A stretch of DNA of 7,247 bases from CAWULT01 sp963923455 (GTDB taxonomy: Bacteria > Acidobacteriota > Vicinamibacteria > Vicinamibacterales > UBA2999): positions 1 to 7,247 of the forward strand of contig CAWULT010000180.1 in assembly GCA_963923455.1 (NCBI GenBank), read 5' to 3'. Every line of letters begins with the position of its first letter. Position 1 is the stretch's first letter. Made by a program: the position numbers and the translations under genes. Below are positions 1-6,645 of this stretch, in pieces. The notes beneath the pieces were generated by a model, which was given only the letters and a program-made list of their open reading frames with translations, ran no database searches and was not told the origin of the DNA.

Positions 1-120
1 GGGCGGCACGCCGCAGGCGATGGCGATGCCCAGGCACAGTGGCAGCGCCACGAGGAACACGACGACACCGGCGACGGTGTCCTCCTTGGGATGGCCGAAC
101 ATCGAGGGGTAGTGATGCAT
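1..120 (-). CDS. SulP-family inorganic anion transporter, N-terminal fragment
   Basis: Only the first 40 codons are present; the rest lies beyond the left edge. The translation has a short polar start containing GHPKEDTVAG, followed by the hydrophobic stretch VVVFLVALPLCLGIAIACGV and then PP. That is the hallmark first transmembrane segment of SulP permeases, which carry sulfate, bicarbonate or similar anions across the inner membrane, often coupled to Na+ or H+. The VALPLCLGIA wording resembles the bacterial SulP branch frequently annotated as bicarbonate/sulfate permease; the substrate cannot be told from this fragment. ATG at 120 is used; a second ATG six codons further in (102) is equally possible. 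Neither has a clear Shine-Dalgarno sequence, and the frame stays open upstream. The small membrane-protein gene at 233..679 precedes it on the same strand after a 112-bp gap, so co-transcription is possible. Confidence 0.8.
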   Translation of the reverse strand, partial: MHHYPSMFGHPKEDTVAGVVVFLVALPLCLGIAIACGVPP

Positions 121-232
121 AGACACACCGATACGGGAACGCCAGTAAGACAGCCTTGAACGTGGCCCGGCCCGTACCGGCACGCGGGCATGCCGCGGCA
201 GGGGGCCGAGCGACGTCGAATGGAGCTGGAGG

Positions 233-679
233 TTAGAGCGAGGGAGGTGCGCGCTCGCCGCCGCTCAGGGCGAGCGGTTGCAGGGCGACGAGCAGGGGAG
301 CGGTCGGCACCAGCCAGACGAAGGCGCCCGGTGGCGCCGGCACCGTCACGGCCGCCGCCGCGAGCCCCGGGGGAGCCAGTGCAGCCCGGGCAGGCGTGAC
401 CGTCCGTCTCCCCGCCACCGCCGGCCGGTGGTCGTCGCCGCCCGTGCCCCCGCCCGCGTGCACGGGAGCGGGGGCGTCGATATCGACGAGATCCACGCCG
501 TGGCTGCCGTCCGTGCCGAGCCGGTTCGCGCGCTGCACGCCGCCCCGGTTGACCCGGGCAACGTGATCGCGTTCGATCGCCCCCGAGGCCTGCCCGACGA
601 GCGTCAGGCCCAGCGACACGACCAGCCACGCCACGACGGGCACGGCGAGCCGGTGCAGCAGGCGGAGGGGCGAGGCCAT
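233..679 (-). CDS. Small hypothetical membrane or exported protein (148 aa)
   Basis: I do not recognise this family. The 148-residue product has a basic start (MASPLRLLHR), a hydrophobic segment at about residues 11-29 that could be a signal anchor or signal peptide, a Gly/Asp/Pro-rich polar middle (about 33-100), an Ala/Pro-rich stretch and a second hydrophobic segment at about 119-138. It may therefore be a two-helix inner-membrane protein. Coding is supported by almost exclusive G/C at third positions from ATG 679 onward. The in-frame extension up to ATG 772 has clearly weaker third-position bias, so I reject the longer start. There is no Shine-Dalgarno, but a promoter-like element lies 19-48 bp upstream, which would give a very short leader. 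It sits upstream of the SulP gene on the same strand and might be an accessory protein; that is inference only. Confidence 0.55.
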   Translation of the reverse strand: MASPLRLLHRLAVPVVAWLVVSLGLTLVGQASGAIERDHVARVNRGGVQRANRLGTDGSHGVDLVDIDAPAPVHAGGGTGGDDHRPAVAGRRTVTPARAALAPPGLAAAAVTVPAPPGAFVWLVPTAPLLVALQPLALSGGERAPPSL

Positions 680-697
680 GGTCGACACAGGGACGTC

Positions 698-727
698 AGG
701 ATACGCGATTCCATGGAGGCGGGTCAA
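698..727 (-). promoter_or_regulatory. Candidate sigma70-type promoter for the small membrane-protein gene
   Basis: Reading the minus strand, TTGACC (727..722, five of six matches to TTGACA) is followed after 18 bp by TATCCT (703..698, four of six to TATAAT). The predicted transcription start near 691 lies about a dozen bases before the ATG at 679, fitting the absence of a ribosome binding site. The 680..799 spacer between this gene and the amidohydrolase stop is visibly less GC-rich than its surroundings, as expected of a promoter region. Confidence 0.4.
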
Positions 728-799
728 AGATGCTTCGAGTTTTGCTATGGCAGCCGCTGCAGACTTCGTCATTTCTTCCAGGTGGCGCGCCCGCCGGTG

Positions 800-2458
800 T
801 CAGCGGGCCTCGGCGAGGCGGGCCGGGTCGCCGTGCACCACCCGCCCCCCGAGCAGCGTCAGCACGCTGTGCACGCGCCTGATCGCCTCGTCGGGCACCG
901 CACGCGGGTCGAACACGTCGGCGTTCAGCACCACGAGGTCGGCCAGCCTGCCCGTCTCGATGGAACCGAGCGCCCGCTCCTCCCGTGAGAACCAGCCGTT
1001 GCCCGCGGTGTACAACCACACCGCCTCCTGCCGGGAGATCTGCTGCCCGTCGTTGATCAGCTCCCCGCGGACGTTCCGTCCCGTCACCATGTAGTAGACG
1101 TTCAGCCACGGATCGATCGGCGCGGCTTGCGCGCCGTCCATGCCGGTGCCGACGTGGATGCCGCTGTCGAGCAGCATCCGGTACGGTGGGCCTGCCTGGC
1201 CTGGCGAGCCGGCGAGGAACCGCCAACCGTGCGCACGGACGCCCACGCCGAGCGCCTGCATCCGCGCCAGGGTGGCCGGCGTGATCGTGTTGACGTGATC
1301 GATGCTCCAGCGCAGGCCGACGATGGGGAACTCCCGGTTCACCCGCTCCCAGACGTCGGCGCGCGCGGCGTGGTTCTCCTCGTTGAAGCTGTGCTCCATC
1401 AGCTGCCAGCCGCGCTGCGCGACGAGCCGGACGGAGCGGTAGTACTCGTCGCCGAGCGGCACCGCGCCCTCGAGCGGCCAGTCGACGACGTGCTCGCCGA
1501 CGCCGGTCGTCCTGACCATGTCGTCGCCGAGGTCGGGCAACTGGTGGTCGAGCAGGGATCGCAGCTCCGGGTTGCCCGGCTTGCCGTCGACCCGCGGGCC
1601 CGTGTTGAAGAACAGGCGCAGGCGCAAGGTCAGGGCCCCCTCCTGGCGCAGCGCCATCATCGGCCGCTGGTCGTCGGTGCCGAAGTACCGCGCCGGCCCG
1701 CGCTCCTGCGAGCCGAGCACGGAGTGCACGGTCGTCAGGCCCACGCTGTTGAAGTAGCCGAAGACCTGCCGCATCGTCCGCCTGACGTCGGCTGGCGTCC
1801 ACGCCGAGCGCAGCGCGTCGAGGGCGTCCCACGCCGGATCGTTCTGCTCGATGAACCCGTTGTCCGCGACCCGGACGCCCCTGCCTTCGAGGAACCGCTT
1901 GCCGAGCGAGTTGGTCGTCGCGGGTCCGTTGAACGACGCGTGGATGTAGACCGGATGCCGCGGGGCCGCGGCGTCGAGCTCGGCGAGCGTCGGCAGGCGG
2001 TTCTCGGCGAACTGCCGCGGCTGCAGGCCGCCGATCGCCGTGATGAACGCCCCGTCGGGCACCTCGGCCGTGCGGGCCCGGATCACGGCTTGCGCCTCGG
2101 GAATCGAGAAGGCCGTCTCGATCGCGCGCGTCTCCCATCCCGGGCGGCTGCCCACGAGCTGGACGTGAAAGTGATTGTCGATCATGCCGGGAATCACGGT
2201 CCGGCCGCGCAGGTCGATCGTGTCGGTGCAGCCTCCCGAGCTGCTGGCGGCGTCCCCGACCTCCACGAAGCGGCCGTTGGCGATGCGCACCCTGGAGACC
2301 ACGCTGCGCGCGGCGTCCATCGTGTGGATGCGACCGTTCGTCAGGAACAGCAGGCGTCCGCCAGGACATGTCTGCCCGGCGCTGCCCGCCGGCAGCCAGG
2401 CGATCGCGAGCGCGGGCACGGCCAGCAGCAGCACGCGGCGGAGGAGCAGGTTCGGCAT
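800..2458 (-). CDS. Secreted metal-dependent amidohydrolase (amidohydrolase family 3, YtcJ-like)
   Basis: A 552-residue protein with a signal peptide (basic LLLRR, hydrophobic run to about residue 24, probable cleavage near SAG-Q), so it should act in the periplasm. Family-3 amidohydrolases hydrolyse amide or related bonds with metals in a TIM barrel. Visible hallmarks are the beta-sandwich start LTNGRIHTMD, the metal motif H96-x-H98 in MIDNHFHV, H356 in LMEHSFNEENH, H388 in SIDHVNTITP, the catalytic-type D441 in GTGMDGA, the DPWLNVYYMVTGR segment, and the C-terminal GSIETGRLADLVVLNADVF strand. Length is normal for YtcJ-like proteins. The lysine usually seen in the 'VKxxxDG' segment is not apparent; the matching stretch reads GVGEHVV (about 319-325). 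ATG 2458 is chosen because AGG at 2470..2468 is nine bases upstream; an in-frame TTG at 2464 would be too close to it. It is divergent from the esterase at 2536. The substrate is unknown. Confidence 0.88.
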   Translation of the reverse strand: MPNLLLRRVLLLAVPALAIAWLPAGSAGQTCPGGRLLFLTNGRIHTMDAARSVVSRVRIANGRFVEVGDAASSSGGCTDTIDLRGRTVIPGMIDNHFHVQLVGSRPGWETRAIETAFSIPEAQAVIRARTAEVPDGAFITAIGGLQPRQFAENRLPTLAELDAAAPRHPVYIHASFNGPATTNSLGKRFLEGRGVRVADNGFIEQNDPAWDALDALRSAWTPADVRRTMRQVFGYFNSVGLTTVHSVLGSQERGPARYFGTDDQRPMMALRQEGALTLRLRLFFNTGPRVDGKPGNPELRSLLDHQLPDLGDDMVRTTGVGEHVVDWPLEGAVPLGDEYYRSVRLVAQRGWQLMEHSFNEENHAARADVWERVNREFPIVGLRWSIDHVNTITPATLARMQALGVGVRAHGWRFLAGSPGQAGPPYRMLLDSGIHVGTGMDGAQAAPIDPWLNVYYMVTGRNVRGELINDGQQISRQEAVWLYTAGNGWFSREERALGSIETGRLADLVVLNADVFDPRAVPDEAIRRVHSVLTLLGGRVVHGDPARLAEAR

Positions 2459-2508
2459 GGGCAAGAGCCTACCCCCAAACCGCCGGCGCCCGCCTCCGGC
2501 CTTCGCGG

Positions 2509-2514
2509 TACAAT
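2509..2514 (+). promoter_or_regulatory. Candidate -10 box (TACAAT) of the esterase gene
   Basis: TACAAT matches TATAAT at five of six positions and is the only AT-rich hexamer in the 77-bp divergent spacer between the amidohydrolase and esterase genes. It lies 21 bp before the start codon, with GGAGG (2527..2531) between. No convincing -35 is seen at the right distance, so it may depend on an activator or another sigma factor. Confidence 0.3.
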
Positions 2515-2535
2515 TCCGGGTCCTACGGAGGCGGC

Positions 2536-3639
2536 ATGACGATCGAATCGGTGGTGCGCGTGGCGTGCGCGGCGGCGCTGGCTCTGGGAACCGTGGTGGT
2601 GCTCGGCGCGCAGGGGCGCGGGGCGCTCCCGCCGGGCGGCGTTCGCAACGGCAAGGTGGAGCGCATCGTCGTCCATGGCAGGTCGCTGGAGGGCAACCTC
2701 GAGGGCGACTCGCCGGACCGCGACGTCACCGTCTACCTTCCTCCGAGCTACGTCGCCGATCAGGCACGCCGGTTCCCCGTCCTCTACCTGCTGCACGGGT
2801 ACGGCGGCCGGGAGGACACCTTCACCGAGCGGCTGGCCCGAGTGGCCGAGAGCGGAGACCGGCTCGCCGCCATGCAGGCGTTCAGCGACGTGATCGTGGT
2901 GACGCCGAGTGCGTTCACGCTGCACAAGGGCAGCATGTACTCCAGCTCACCGACGACGGGCGACTGGGAGCGTTTCGTCGCCGAGGACCTCGTGGCGTAC
3001 ATGGACAGCCACTACCGGACGCTCGTCACGCGAGAGAGCCGGGGCCTCGGGGGGCACTCGATGGGCGGGTACGGGGCCTTGCGGATCGGGATGAAGCGGC
3101 CCGACGTCTTCGCGGCGCTGTACGTGATGAGCGCGTGCTGTCTCGCCGCCAACCGCAACCCACGGCCCGAGGCGATGGCGGCCGCCGAGGCCATCCGGAC
3201 GCGGGAACAGGCGGAGGCCGCCGCGCAGGCGCCCGGGTTCGGCCCGTCAGTCAACCTGGCGTCGGCCGCCGCGTGGTCGCCCAACCCGAACAACCCGCCG
3301 CTCTTCCTGGACCTGCCGGTCAAGGACGGGAAGGTGCGCCCGGAGATCGTGGCCAAGTGGGTGGCCAACGCGCCTCTCGAGATGGTCGAGGCGAACGCGG
3401 CGGCGCTGCACCGGTACTACGCCGTGACGATCGACATCGGCACCCAGGACACGCTCCTCGAGACGAACCGCCAGCTCCACTCGCGGCTGACGGCGCTGCG
3501 GGTGCCGCACGGGTACGAGGAGTACGAGGGCGATCACACCAACCGGGTCCGCGAGCGGATCGAGCGCCACGTACTGCCGTTCTTCGCGAAGAACCTCGCG
3601 TCGCCGGTGAACCCGACGCGGCCGACCCCGCAGCGCTGA
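2536..3639 (+). CDS. Secreted esterase-D-type alpha/beta hydrolase
   Basis: A 367-residue serine hydrolase of the esterase D / FrmB-like family (Pfam PF00756 type), which cleaves carboxylic esters of small or sugar-linked substrates. A signal peptide occupies roughly residues 1-25, ending near LGAQ. Then come the strand DVTVYLPPSY, the oxyanion-loop motif LLHGYGG (85-91), and the nucleophile elbow GHSMGG with S175. The likely acid is D305 (IDIGTQD) and the likely histidine H334 (YEGDHTN), completing a Ser-Asp-His triad. About 90 residues between strand and acid (roughly 203-295, Ala-, Asn- and Pro-rich) form a longer insertion than in compact FrmB-like esterases and may be a lid. ATG 2536 is fixed by GGAGG four bases upstream and by the signal peptide starting there; the frame is open further upstream, but that part is antisense to the amidohydrolase. 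It is convergent with the tannase-family gene. The exact substrate cannot be read from sequence. Confidence 0.88.
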   Translation: MTIESVVRVACAAALALGTVVVLGAQGRGALPPGGVRNGKVERIVVHGRSLEGNLEGDSPDRDVTVYLPPSYVADQARRFPVLYLLHGYGGREDTFTERLARVAESGDRLAAMQAFSDVIVVTPSAFTLHKGSMYSSSPTTGDWERFVAEDLVAYMDSHYRTLVTRESRGLGGHSMGGYGALRIGMKRPDVFAALYVMSACCLAANRNPRPEAMAAAEAIRTREQAEAAAQAPGFGPSVNLASAAAWSPNPNNPPLFLDLPVKDGKVRPEIVAKWVANAPLEMVEANAAALHRYYAVTIDIGTQDTLLETNRQLHSRLTALRVPHGYEEYEGDHTNRVRERIERHVLPFFAKNLASPVNPTRPTPQR

Positions 3640-3641
3640 TG

Positions 3642-3659
3642 CGGGCGCCGCGGCGCCCG
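3642..3659. terminator. Perfect 18-bp palindrome, possible bidirectional terminator
   Basis: CGGGCGCCGCGGCGCCCG is a perfect palindrome starting two bases after the esterase stop codon, in the gap between two convergent genes. As RNA it forms a very stable GC stem on either strand. There is no U tract, so it would be a non-canonical terminator or 3'-end stabiliser. Confidence 0.4.
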
Positions 3660-3710
3660 GCGTGCGTCATCGCATGCCGGCCACGGCCGACCGCCGCCGC
3701 GGCACAGGGC

Positions 3711-3725
3711 GGCCCCGTCGGGGCC
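3711..3725. terminator. Second GC hairpin in the convergent gap
   Basis: GGCCCC-gtc-GGGGCC gives a six-pair stem with a three-base loop, 17 bp beyond the stop of the tannase-family gene on the minus strand. No U tract follows on either strand. Together with the palindrome at 3642..3659 it could end transcription from both sides. Confidence 0.35.
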
Positions 3726-3742
3726 AGCCGGGCGTGTGAGGC

Positions 3743-5410
3743 CTACTCGGCGACGCAGGTGTAGCTGGCCGCGCTGCCCTCGCTGCCGGGCGCGCCGGTG
3801 AACTTCGGCCACCGCGGCCACTCGCACAGCGGACGCGAGCGGGTGGCGCCCGGGTTGCCGTCGGTGGCGACGAGGCCGCGTGGCGCCTGCCCCTTCTCGA
3901 CCCAGTTCTCGAGCGCGGTCAGGCTGTCGATCTTCGCGTTGAACGGCCCGAAGCCGTGGCCGAAGCCCGGGATCACGTAGAAGCGCAGGAAGCTGTCGAG
4001 CCCGGCCTGGCCGAACTGCTTCAGCTGCCGGTTGTAGTAGGCAATCGAGTTGTGCGGCGTGATGAAGTCGTCGGCGGTTCCGTGGGTCATCAGGATCTTG
4101 CCGCCCTTGGCCTTGAAACGGGCCAGCGACACGTCGGTGACGTCCAGGATCGAGGCGACCGTGGCGATGCGATCCTTCCACTGCGCCGGGTCGAACGACA
4201 TCGTGTCGAGCTTCGGGTTGCGCGTGATGATGAACTTGGCCGTCTGGTCGCCCGCGATGTAGAGCAGCGGCTCCTTGCCGGAGATCGGGTTCGACGGCTG
4301 CGGCACCGAACCCCAGTTGGAGCGCTCGCCGAACAGCGCCCCCTCGAGCAGGGCCCAGCGCGGGAAGGTGTCCATGCCCGCCACCGCGAAGCCGGGCCTG
4401 TAGTCCGACGCGATCGTCGCGACCGCCGCCAGCTGCGCGTCCGACAGGCACGAGTCGCCCGTGTCGGCGCCGCCCGCGCAGCGCAGCGCCTTCGGATCGA
4501 ACGCGGCGTTGCACGCCTTCACGTGGCTGATGATGCCGTCCTTCACGCCGTCGAGTCCGTCGCACGCCGCGTAGACGGCGCTCGTGAGCGTCTTCGTCTT
4601 CGCGGGGTTCAGCCACGCCGCGCCGCCGCCCTTGTACACGGCGCGGCCGGCGTTGAGCGAGCCGAGGTGGAGCAGCGTGACGTTGTAGGCCGGATAGTGG
4701 GCGACGACGCCGTCGTAGTCGTCGGGGTAGCGCGCGGCCGCGTCGAGCGCCTCGTGGCCGCCCTGCGAACCGCCGATGAAGTAGAAGCGCTCGGGTGCCC
4801 GGCCGTACGCCTTCCGGATCACCGCCATCGCGGCGTCGTGCCCCTTCTTGACCGACTGCTTGCCGTAGTTCAGCAGAGCCTCGTCGTCGAGCCCGAACGT
4901 GCCGTCGAATCCGGGCGGGCTCTTGTGCCCGCCGTCGGTGCCGAGTGTCACGAAGCCGCGCTTCAGCGGGTTGTCGGTCGAGGCCGGCTGCAGCGTATAG
5001 GGGGTCAGCCCCGTGACGAGCGTTCCGTTGTAGCCACCCCCGCCCATCTGCAGGGCGCGGCGGTTCCACGCGGCCGGCAGGTTGACCTCGAACTCGAGAT
5101 TCGGCGACGCCGGGTTCTTCGGCTTGACGATGCCGGTGACCTTGCAGAAGGCCCCGTTGGGGTTGTCCTTGTCGGTGGCGCCCACCATCACGGCCGTCTG
5201 CACGACCGCGCCGCCCGACGGAAGCCCGATGGCCGAGGCCGGCACCGCCAGGTTCTGCAGCTCCGCGCACGCTTGCGGCGGCAGCAGCGTCGTGGCCGTC
5301 TGGGCCAAGGCGGGGGCCGGCAGCCCCGACAGGACCACGGCGGCCCACGACGCCGTCAGCAGGGGGCGCACGGTCCAGGCATGCAGGGTGTGTGTCATGG
5401 CGCCGACCAT
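3743..5410 (-). CDS. Secreted tannase/feruloyl-esterase-family hydrolase lacking the active-site disulfide
   Basis: A 555-residue exported hydrolase of the tannase/feruloyl esterase family (Pfam PF07519 type), whose members cleave esters of gallic, ferulic or other aromatic acids; MHETase is a relative. The signal peptide ends at about PALA-Q37. Seen in order: C48 and C89; the GGGGYNG oxyanion region (123-129); the nucleophile motif GGSQGG with S215; the calcium-site loop CDGLDGVKDGIISHVKAC (283-300) with D284, D287 and D291; the acid D447 in THGTADD; and H485 in PGFGHGFG. Family members normally read C-S and H-C at the triad, the cysteines forming a disulfide; here both positions are Gly (214 and 486). 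The other eight cysteines pair naturally as 48-89, 283-300, 311-321 and 529-552. ATG 5410 is preferred because AGGAG (5419..5415) lies four bases upstream; ATG 5398 is the alternative. It is convergent with the esterase and divergent from the gene at 5505. Confidence 0.9.
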   Translation of the reverse strand: MVGAMTHTLHAWTVRPLLTASWAAVVLSGLPAPALAQTATTLLPPQACAELQNLAVPASAIGLPSGGAVVQTAVMVGATDKDNPNGAFCKVTGIVKPKNPASPNLEFEVNLPAAWNRRALQMGGGGYNGTLVTGLTPYTLQPASTDNPLKRGFVTLGTDGGHKSPPGFDGTFGLDDEALLNYGKQSVKKGHDAAMAVIRKAYGRAPERFYFIGGSQGGHEALDAAARYPDDYDGVVAHYPAYNVTLLHLGSLNAGRAVYKGGGAAWLNPAKTKTLTSAVYAACDGLDGVKDGIISHVKACNAAFDPKALRCAGGADTGDSCLSDAQLAAVATIASDYRPGFAVAGMDTFPRWALLEGALFGERSNWGSVPQPSNPISGKEPLLYIAGDQTAKFIITRNPKLDTMSFDPAQWKDRIATVASILDVTDVSLARFKAKGGKILMTHGTADDFITPHNSIAYYNRQLKQFGQAGLDSFLRFYVIPGFGHGFGPFNAKIDSLTALENWVEKGQAPRGLVATDGNPGATRSRPLCEWPRWPKFTGAPGSEGSAASYTCVAE

Positions 5411-5504
5411 TATGCTCCTGGCCCGGGCGGTTCGGCGCTCCGGCTGCGGTACCATGCGCCCAGGTCCAGGACCCCACGCCGGGGCCGGCTGGTACACCGC
5501 CCCC

Positions 5505-5843
5505 ATGCCCGCTGCCGTGACGTTCGGCCCGTTTCGCTTCGATCCCGACGCCGGTCGGCTCTGGTCCGGGTCTGAGGAGCTGCGCCTCACGCCGAAGGCC
5601 GCCGGCGACCGGGCCGTCGAGTGGGCCACGCGCGCCCTGGAGCTGTACCCCGACGACGAAGGCGCCCTCATCAACGGCGCCTGCCTGCACGCCAAGCTCG
5701 GGCACAAGGAGGAGGCCCTGGCGCTGCTCGAACGCGTCTTCGCCCGCGGCCGGGGCAAGCGCGACTGGGTGGAGCAGGATCGCGACTACGACATCCTGCG
5801 CGACGACCCCCGGTTCCAGGCGATGCTGGCGCGGCTCAAGTAG
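5505..5843 (+). CDS. Internally deleted wHTH–TPR regulator (112 aa remnant)
   Basis: Two unrelated domain ends are joined in one open frame. Residues 5-31 (VTFGPFRFDPDAGRLW, then ELRLTPKA) match the opening beta strands of a CadC/OmpR-type winged-helix DNA-binding domain. The next residues should enter its recognition helices, but from about residue 34 the sequence becomes a TPR-like C-terminus: DRAVEWATRALELYPDD, GACLHAKLGHKEEALALLERV, and a tail WVEQDRDYDILRDDPRF. That tail is what normally closes large wHTH-TPR or adenylate-cyclase-like TPR regulators of several hundred residues. The DNA-binding helices, linker and most repeats are missing, with the junction at roughly 5595..5606. I infer an in-frame internal deletion leaving a non-DNA-binding remnant. 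Third-position GC remains high, so it is either recent or still used. ATG 5505 is taken because the wHTH starts there; the ribosome binding site is weak. Its head-to-head position suggests the ancestor may have regulated the tannase-family gene. Confidence 0.65.
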   Translation: MPAAVTFGPFRFDPDAGRLWSGSEELRLTPKAAGDRAVEWATRALELYPDDEGALINGACLHAKLGHKEEALALLERVFARGRGKRDWVEQDRDYDILRDDPRFQAMLARLK

Positions 5844-5861
5844 GCGCCAGGTGATCGGCGC
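5844..5861. terminator. Short inverted repeat between convergent stops
   Basis: The whole 18-bp gap between the two convergent stop codons is GCGCC-8 nt-GGCGC, a five-pair stem. It might help end both transcripts, but the stem is short, the loop long and no U tract is present. Confidence 0.2.
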
Positions 5862-6575
5862 TCAGCGGGCCTGGGCGTCACCCGCCCGCGCGGCCATCGC
5901 GGTGACGTCGTCGGGCAGGAACGTCCAGTCGGCCTCGCGCCCCTCCCGGATGTCGCGCGCCCGCCACACGGCACGCATCAGCCCGTCTGCCGCGTGGCGC
6001 GACGAGGCCATCAGCAGGTGCCCGATCTCGTGCGCAATCGCGCGGCCGAGCAGCGTCGCCGTCTCGGCGCGTGCGGCGCGGGCCAGTTCCGCAACCCGGT
6101 CCGCGTAGACCGTCGCCAGCAGGCCTGCGCCGGCCGCCGTGTCGATCACGGCGGTGCCGAGCAGGTGTTCGCCGGCGTGCGCTGCGCGGTCGTCCGACCG
6201 CACGATGCGGACCGACAGTTCGCCGGCGGCGAGTGCGCTGGCGCAGGCGGCGTCCGCGCGGGTCCGGCCGCACAGCCGCCACACAGGGGCGAGTCCGGCA
6301 GCCTCCAGGGCGCGTGTCGCCCCGTGCTGCGCGTCCTGCCGCACGCGGTCCGAGAGCCCCGCGGTGTCGTAGACGCGGATGGTGACCGCCCGCGCCTCGT
6401 CCGCCCTGGCCTCGCCGGCGACGAGGCACCGCGCGAACGCCGCCAGCAGGGCGGTGCCGACGCGGCACCGACGTGACCTGCCGCGCGGTGCCGACTCGCC
6501 GGGCGGCGCGTGGTGCTGGTGGCCGTGCGCGTCGCCGCCGTCCGTGTGGCGCCGCGGCGTCGGTCGTCCTGTCAT
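5862..6575 (-). CDS. Putative secreted zincin-like metalloprotease (HEIGH motif)
   Basis: A 237-residue protein with the zinc motif AHEIGHLL (H182, E183, H186) and a further histidine at H194, spacing HExxH-x7-H, followed by DGLM (M200), which may act as a Met-turn-like element. This resembles a group of small uncharacterised Acidobacteriota proteins recalled from memory, which start with a VRVYD-type strand (here TIRVYD, 65-70), carry a conserved Cys pair (here C102 and C111) and end with HEIGHLL…H…GLMR. Proteolysis is inferred only from the motif. The N-terminus is odd: a 38-residue Arg- and His-rich leader (H10, H17, H19, H21, H22) before the hydrophobic stretch VGTALLAAFARCLVAG, with probable cleavage near ARA-D. 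ATG 6575 is well supported by GGGAGG (6586..6581) five bases upstream; ATG 6593 is rejected. It is convergent with the wHTH-TPR remnant and divergent from the gene at 6775. Confidence 0.7.
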   Translation of the reverse strand: MTGRPTPRRHTDGGDAHGHQHHAPPGESAPRGRSRRCRVGTALLAAFARCLVAGEARADEARAVTIRVYDTAGLSDRVRQDAQHGATRALEAAGLAPVWRLCGRTRADAACASALAAGELSVRIVRSDDRAAHAGEHLLGTAVIDTAAGAGLLATVYADRVAELARAARAETATLLGRAIAHEIGHLLMASSRHAADGLMRAVWRARDIREGREADWTFLPDDVTAMAARAGDAQAR

Positions 6576-6645
6576 GTCGTCCTCCCGCTGCATCTCGGTG
6601 TCAGCGTCAACGGTAGGAGGAGGAAGGGCCCCGAGTCCTGGGACG

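Noticed and set aside
680..772. 31-codon N-terminal extension of the small membrane protein
   Set aside because: Third-position bias drops sharply and it would cover the promoter-like element; treated as intergenic.
278..988. 236-codon plus-strand open frame opposite the small membrane protein
   Set aside because: Arg/His-rich low complexity; the minus strand shows the better codon bias and hydrophobic segments.
696..2369. Long minus-strand open frame (557 codons) overlapping the amidohydrolase
   Set aside because: Its translation is Arg/Gly/Ala-rich low complexity with no motif; it is an alternate frame of the well-supported amidohydrolase.
1127..2539. 470-codon plus-strand open frame antisense to the amidohydrolase
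   Set aside because: High-GC antisense shadow: Arg/Val/Asp-rich, no recognisable domain.
3956..5575. 539-codon plus-strand open frame antisense to the tannase-family gene
   Set aside because: Arg/Val-rich antisense shadow without motifs.
3534..5705. 723-codon minus-strand open frame over the tannase-family gene
   Set aside because: Arg/Gly-rich frame-shifted reading of the tannase-family gene; the true frame has signal peptide, triad and disulfide pattern.
5411..5758. N-terminal extension of the tannase-family gene to an upstream ATG
   Set aside because: The extension precedes a clear signal peptide and Shine-Dalgarno-backed start at 5410 and is antisense to the wHTH-TPR remnant.
6607..6612. 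Minus-strand TTGACG as a -35 box for the metalloprotease gene
   Set aside because: No acceptable -10 follows at 16-19 bp; that position is already the ribosome binding site.
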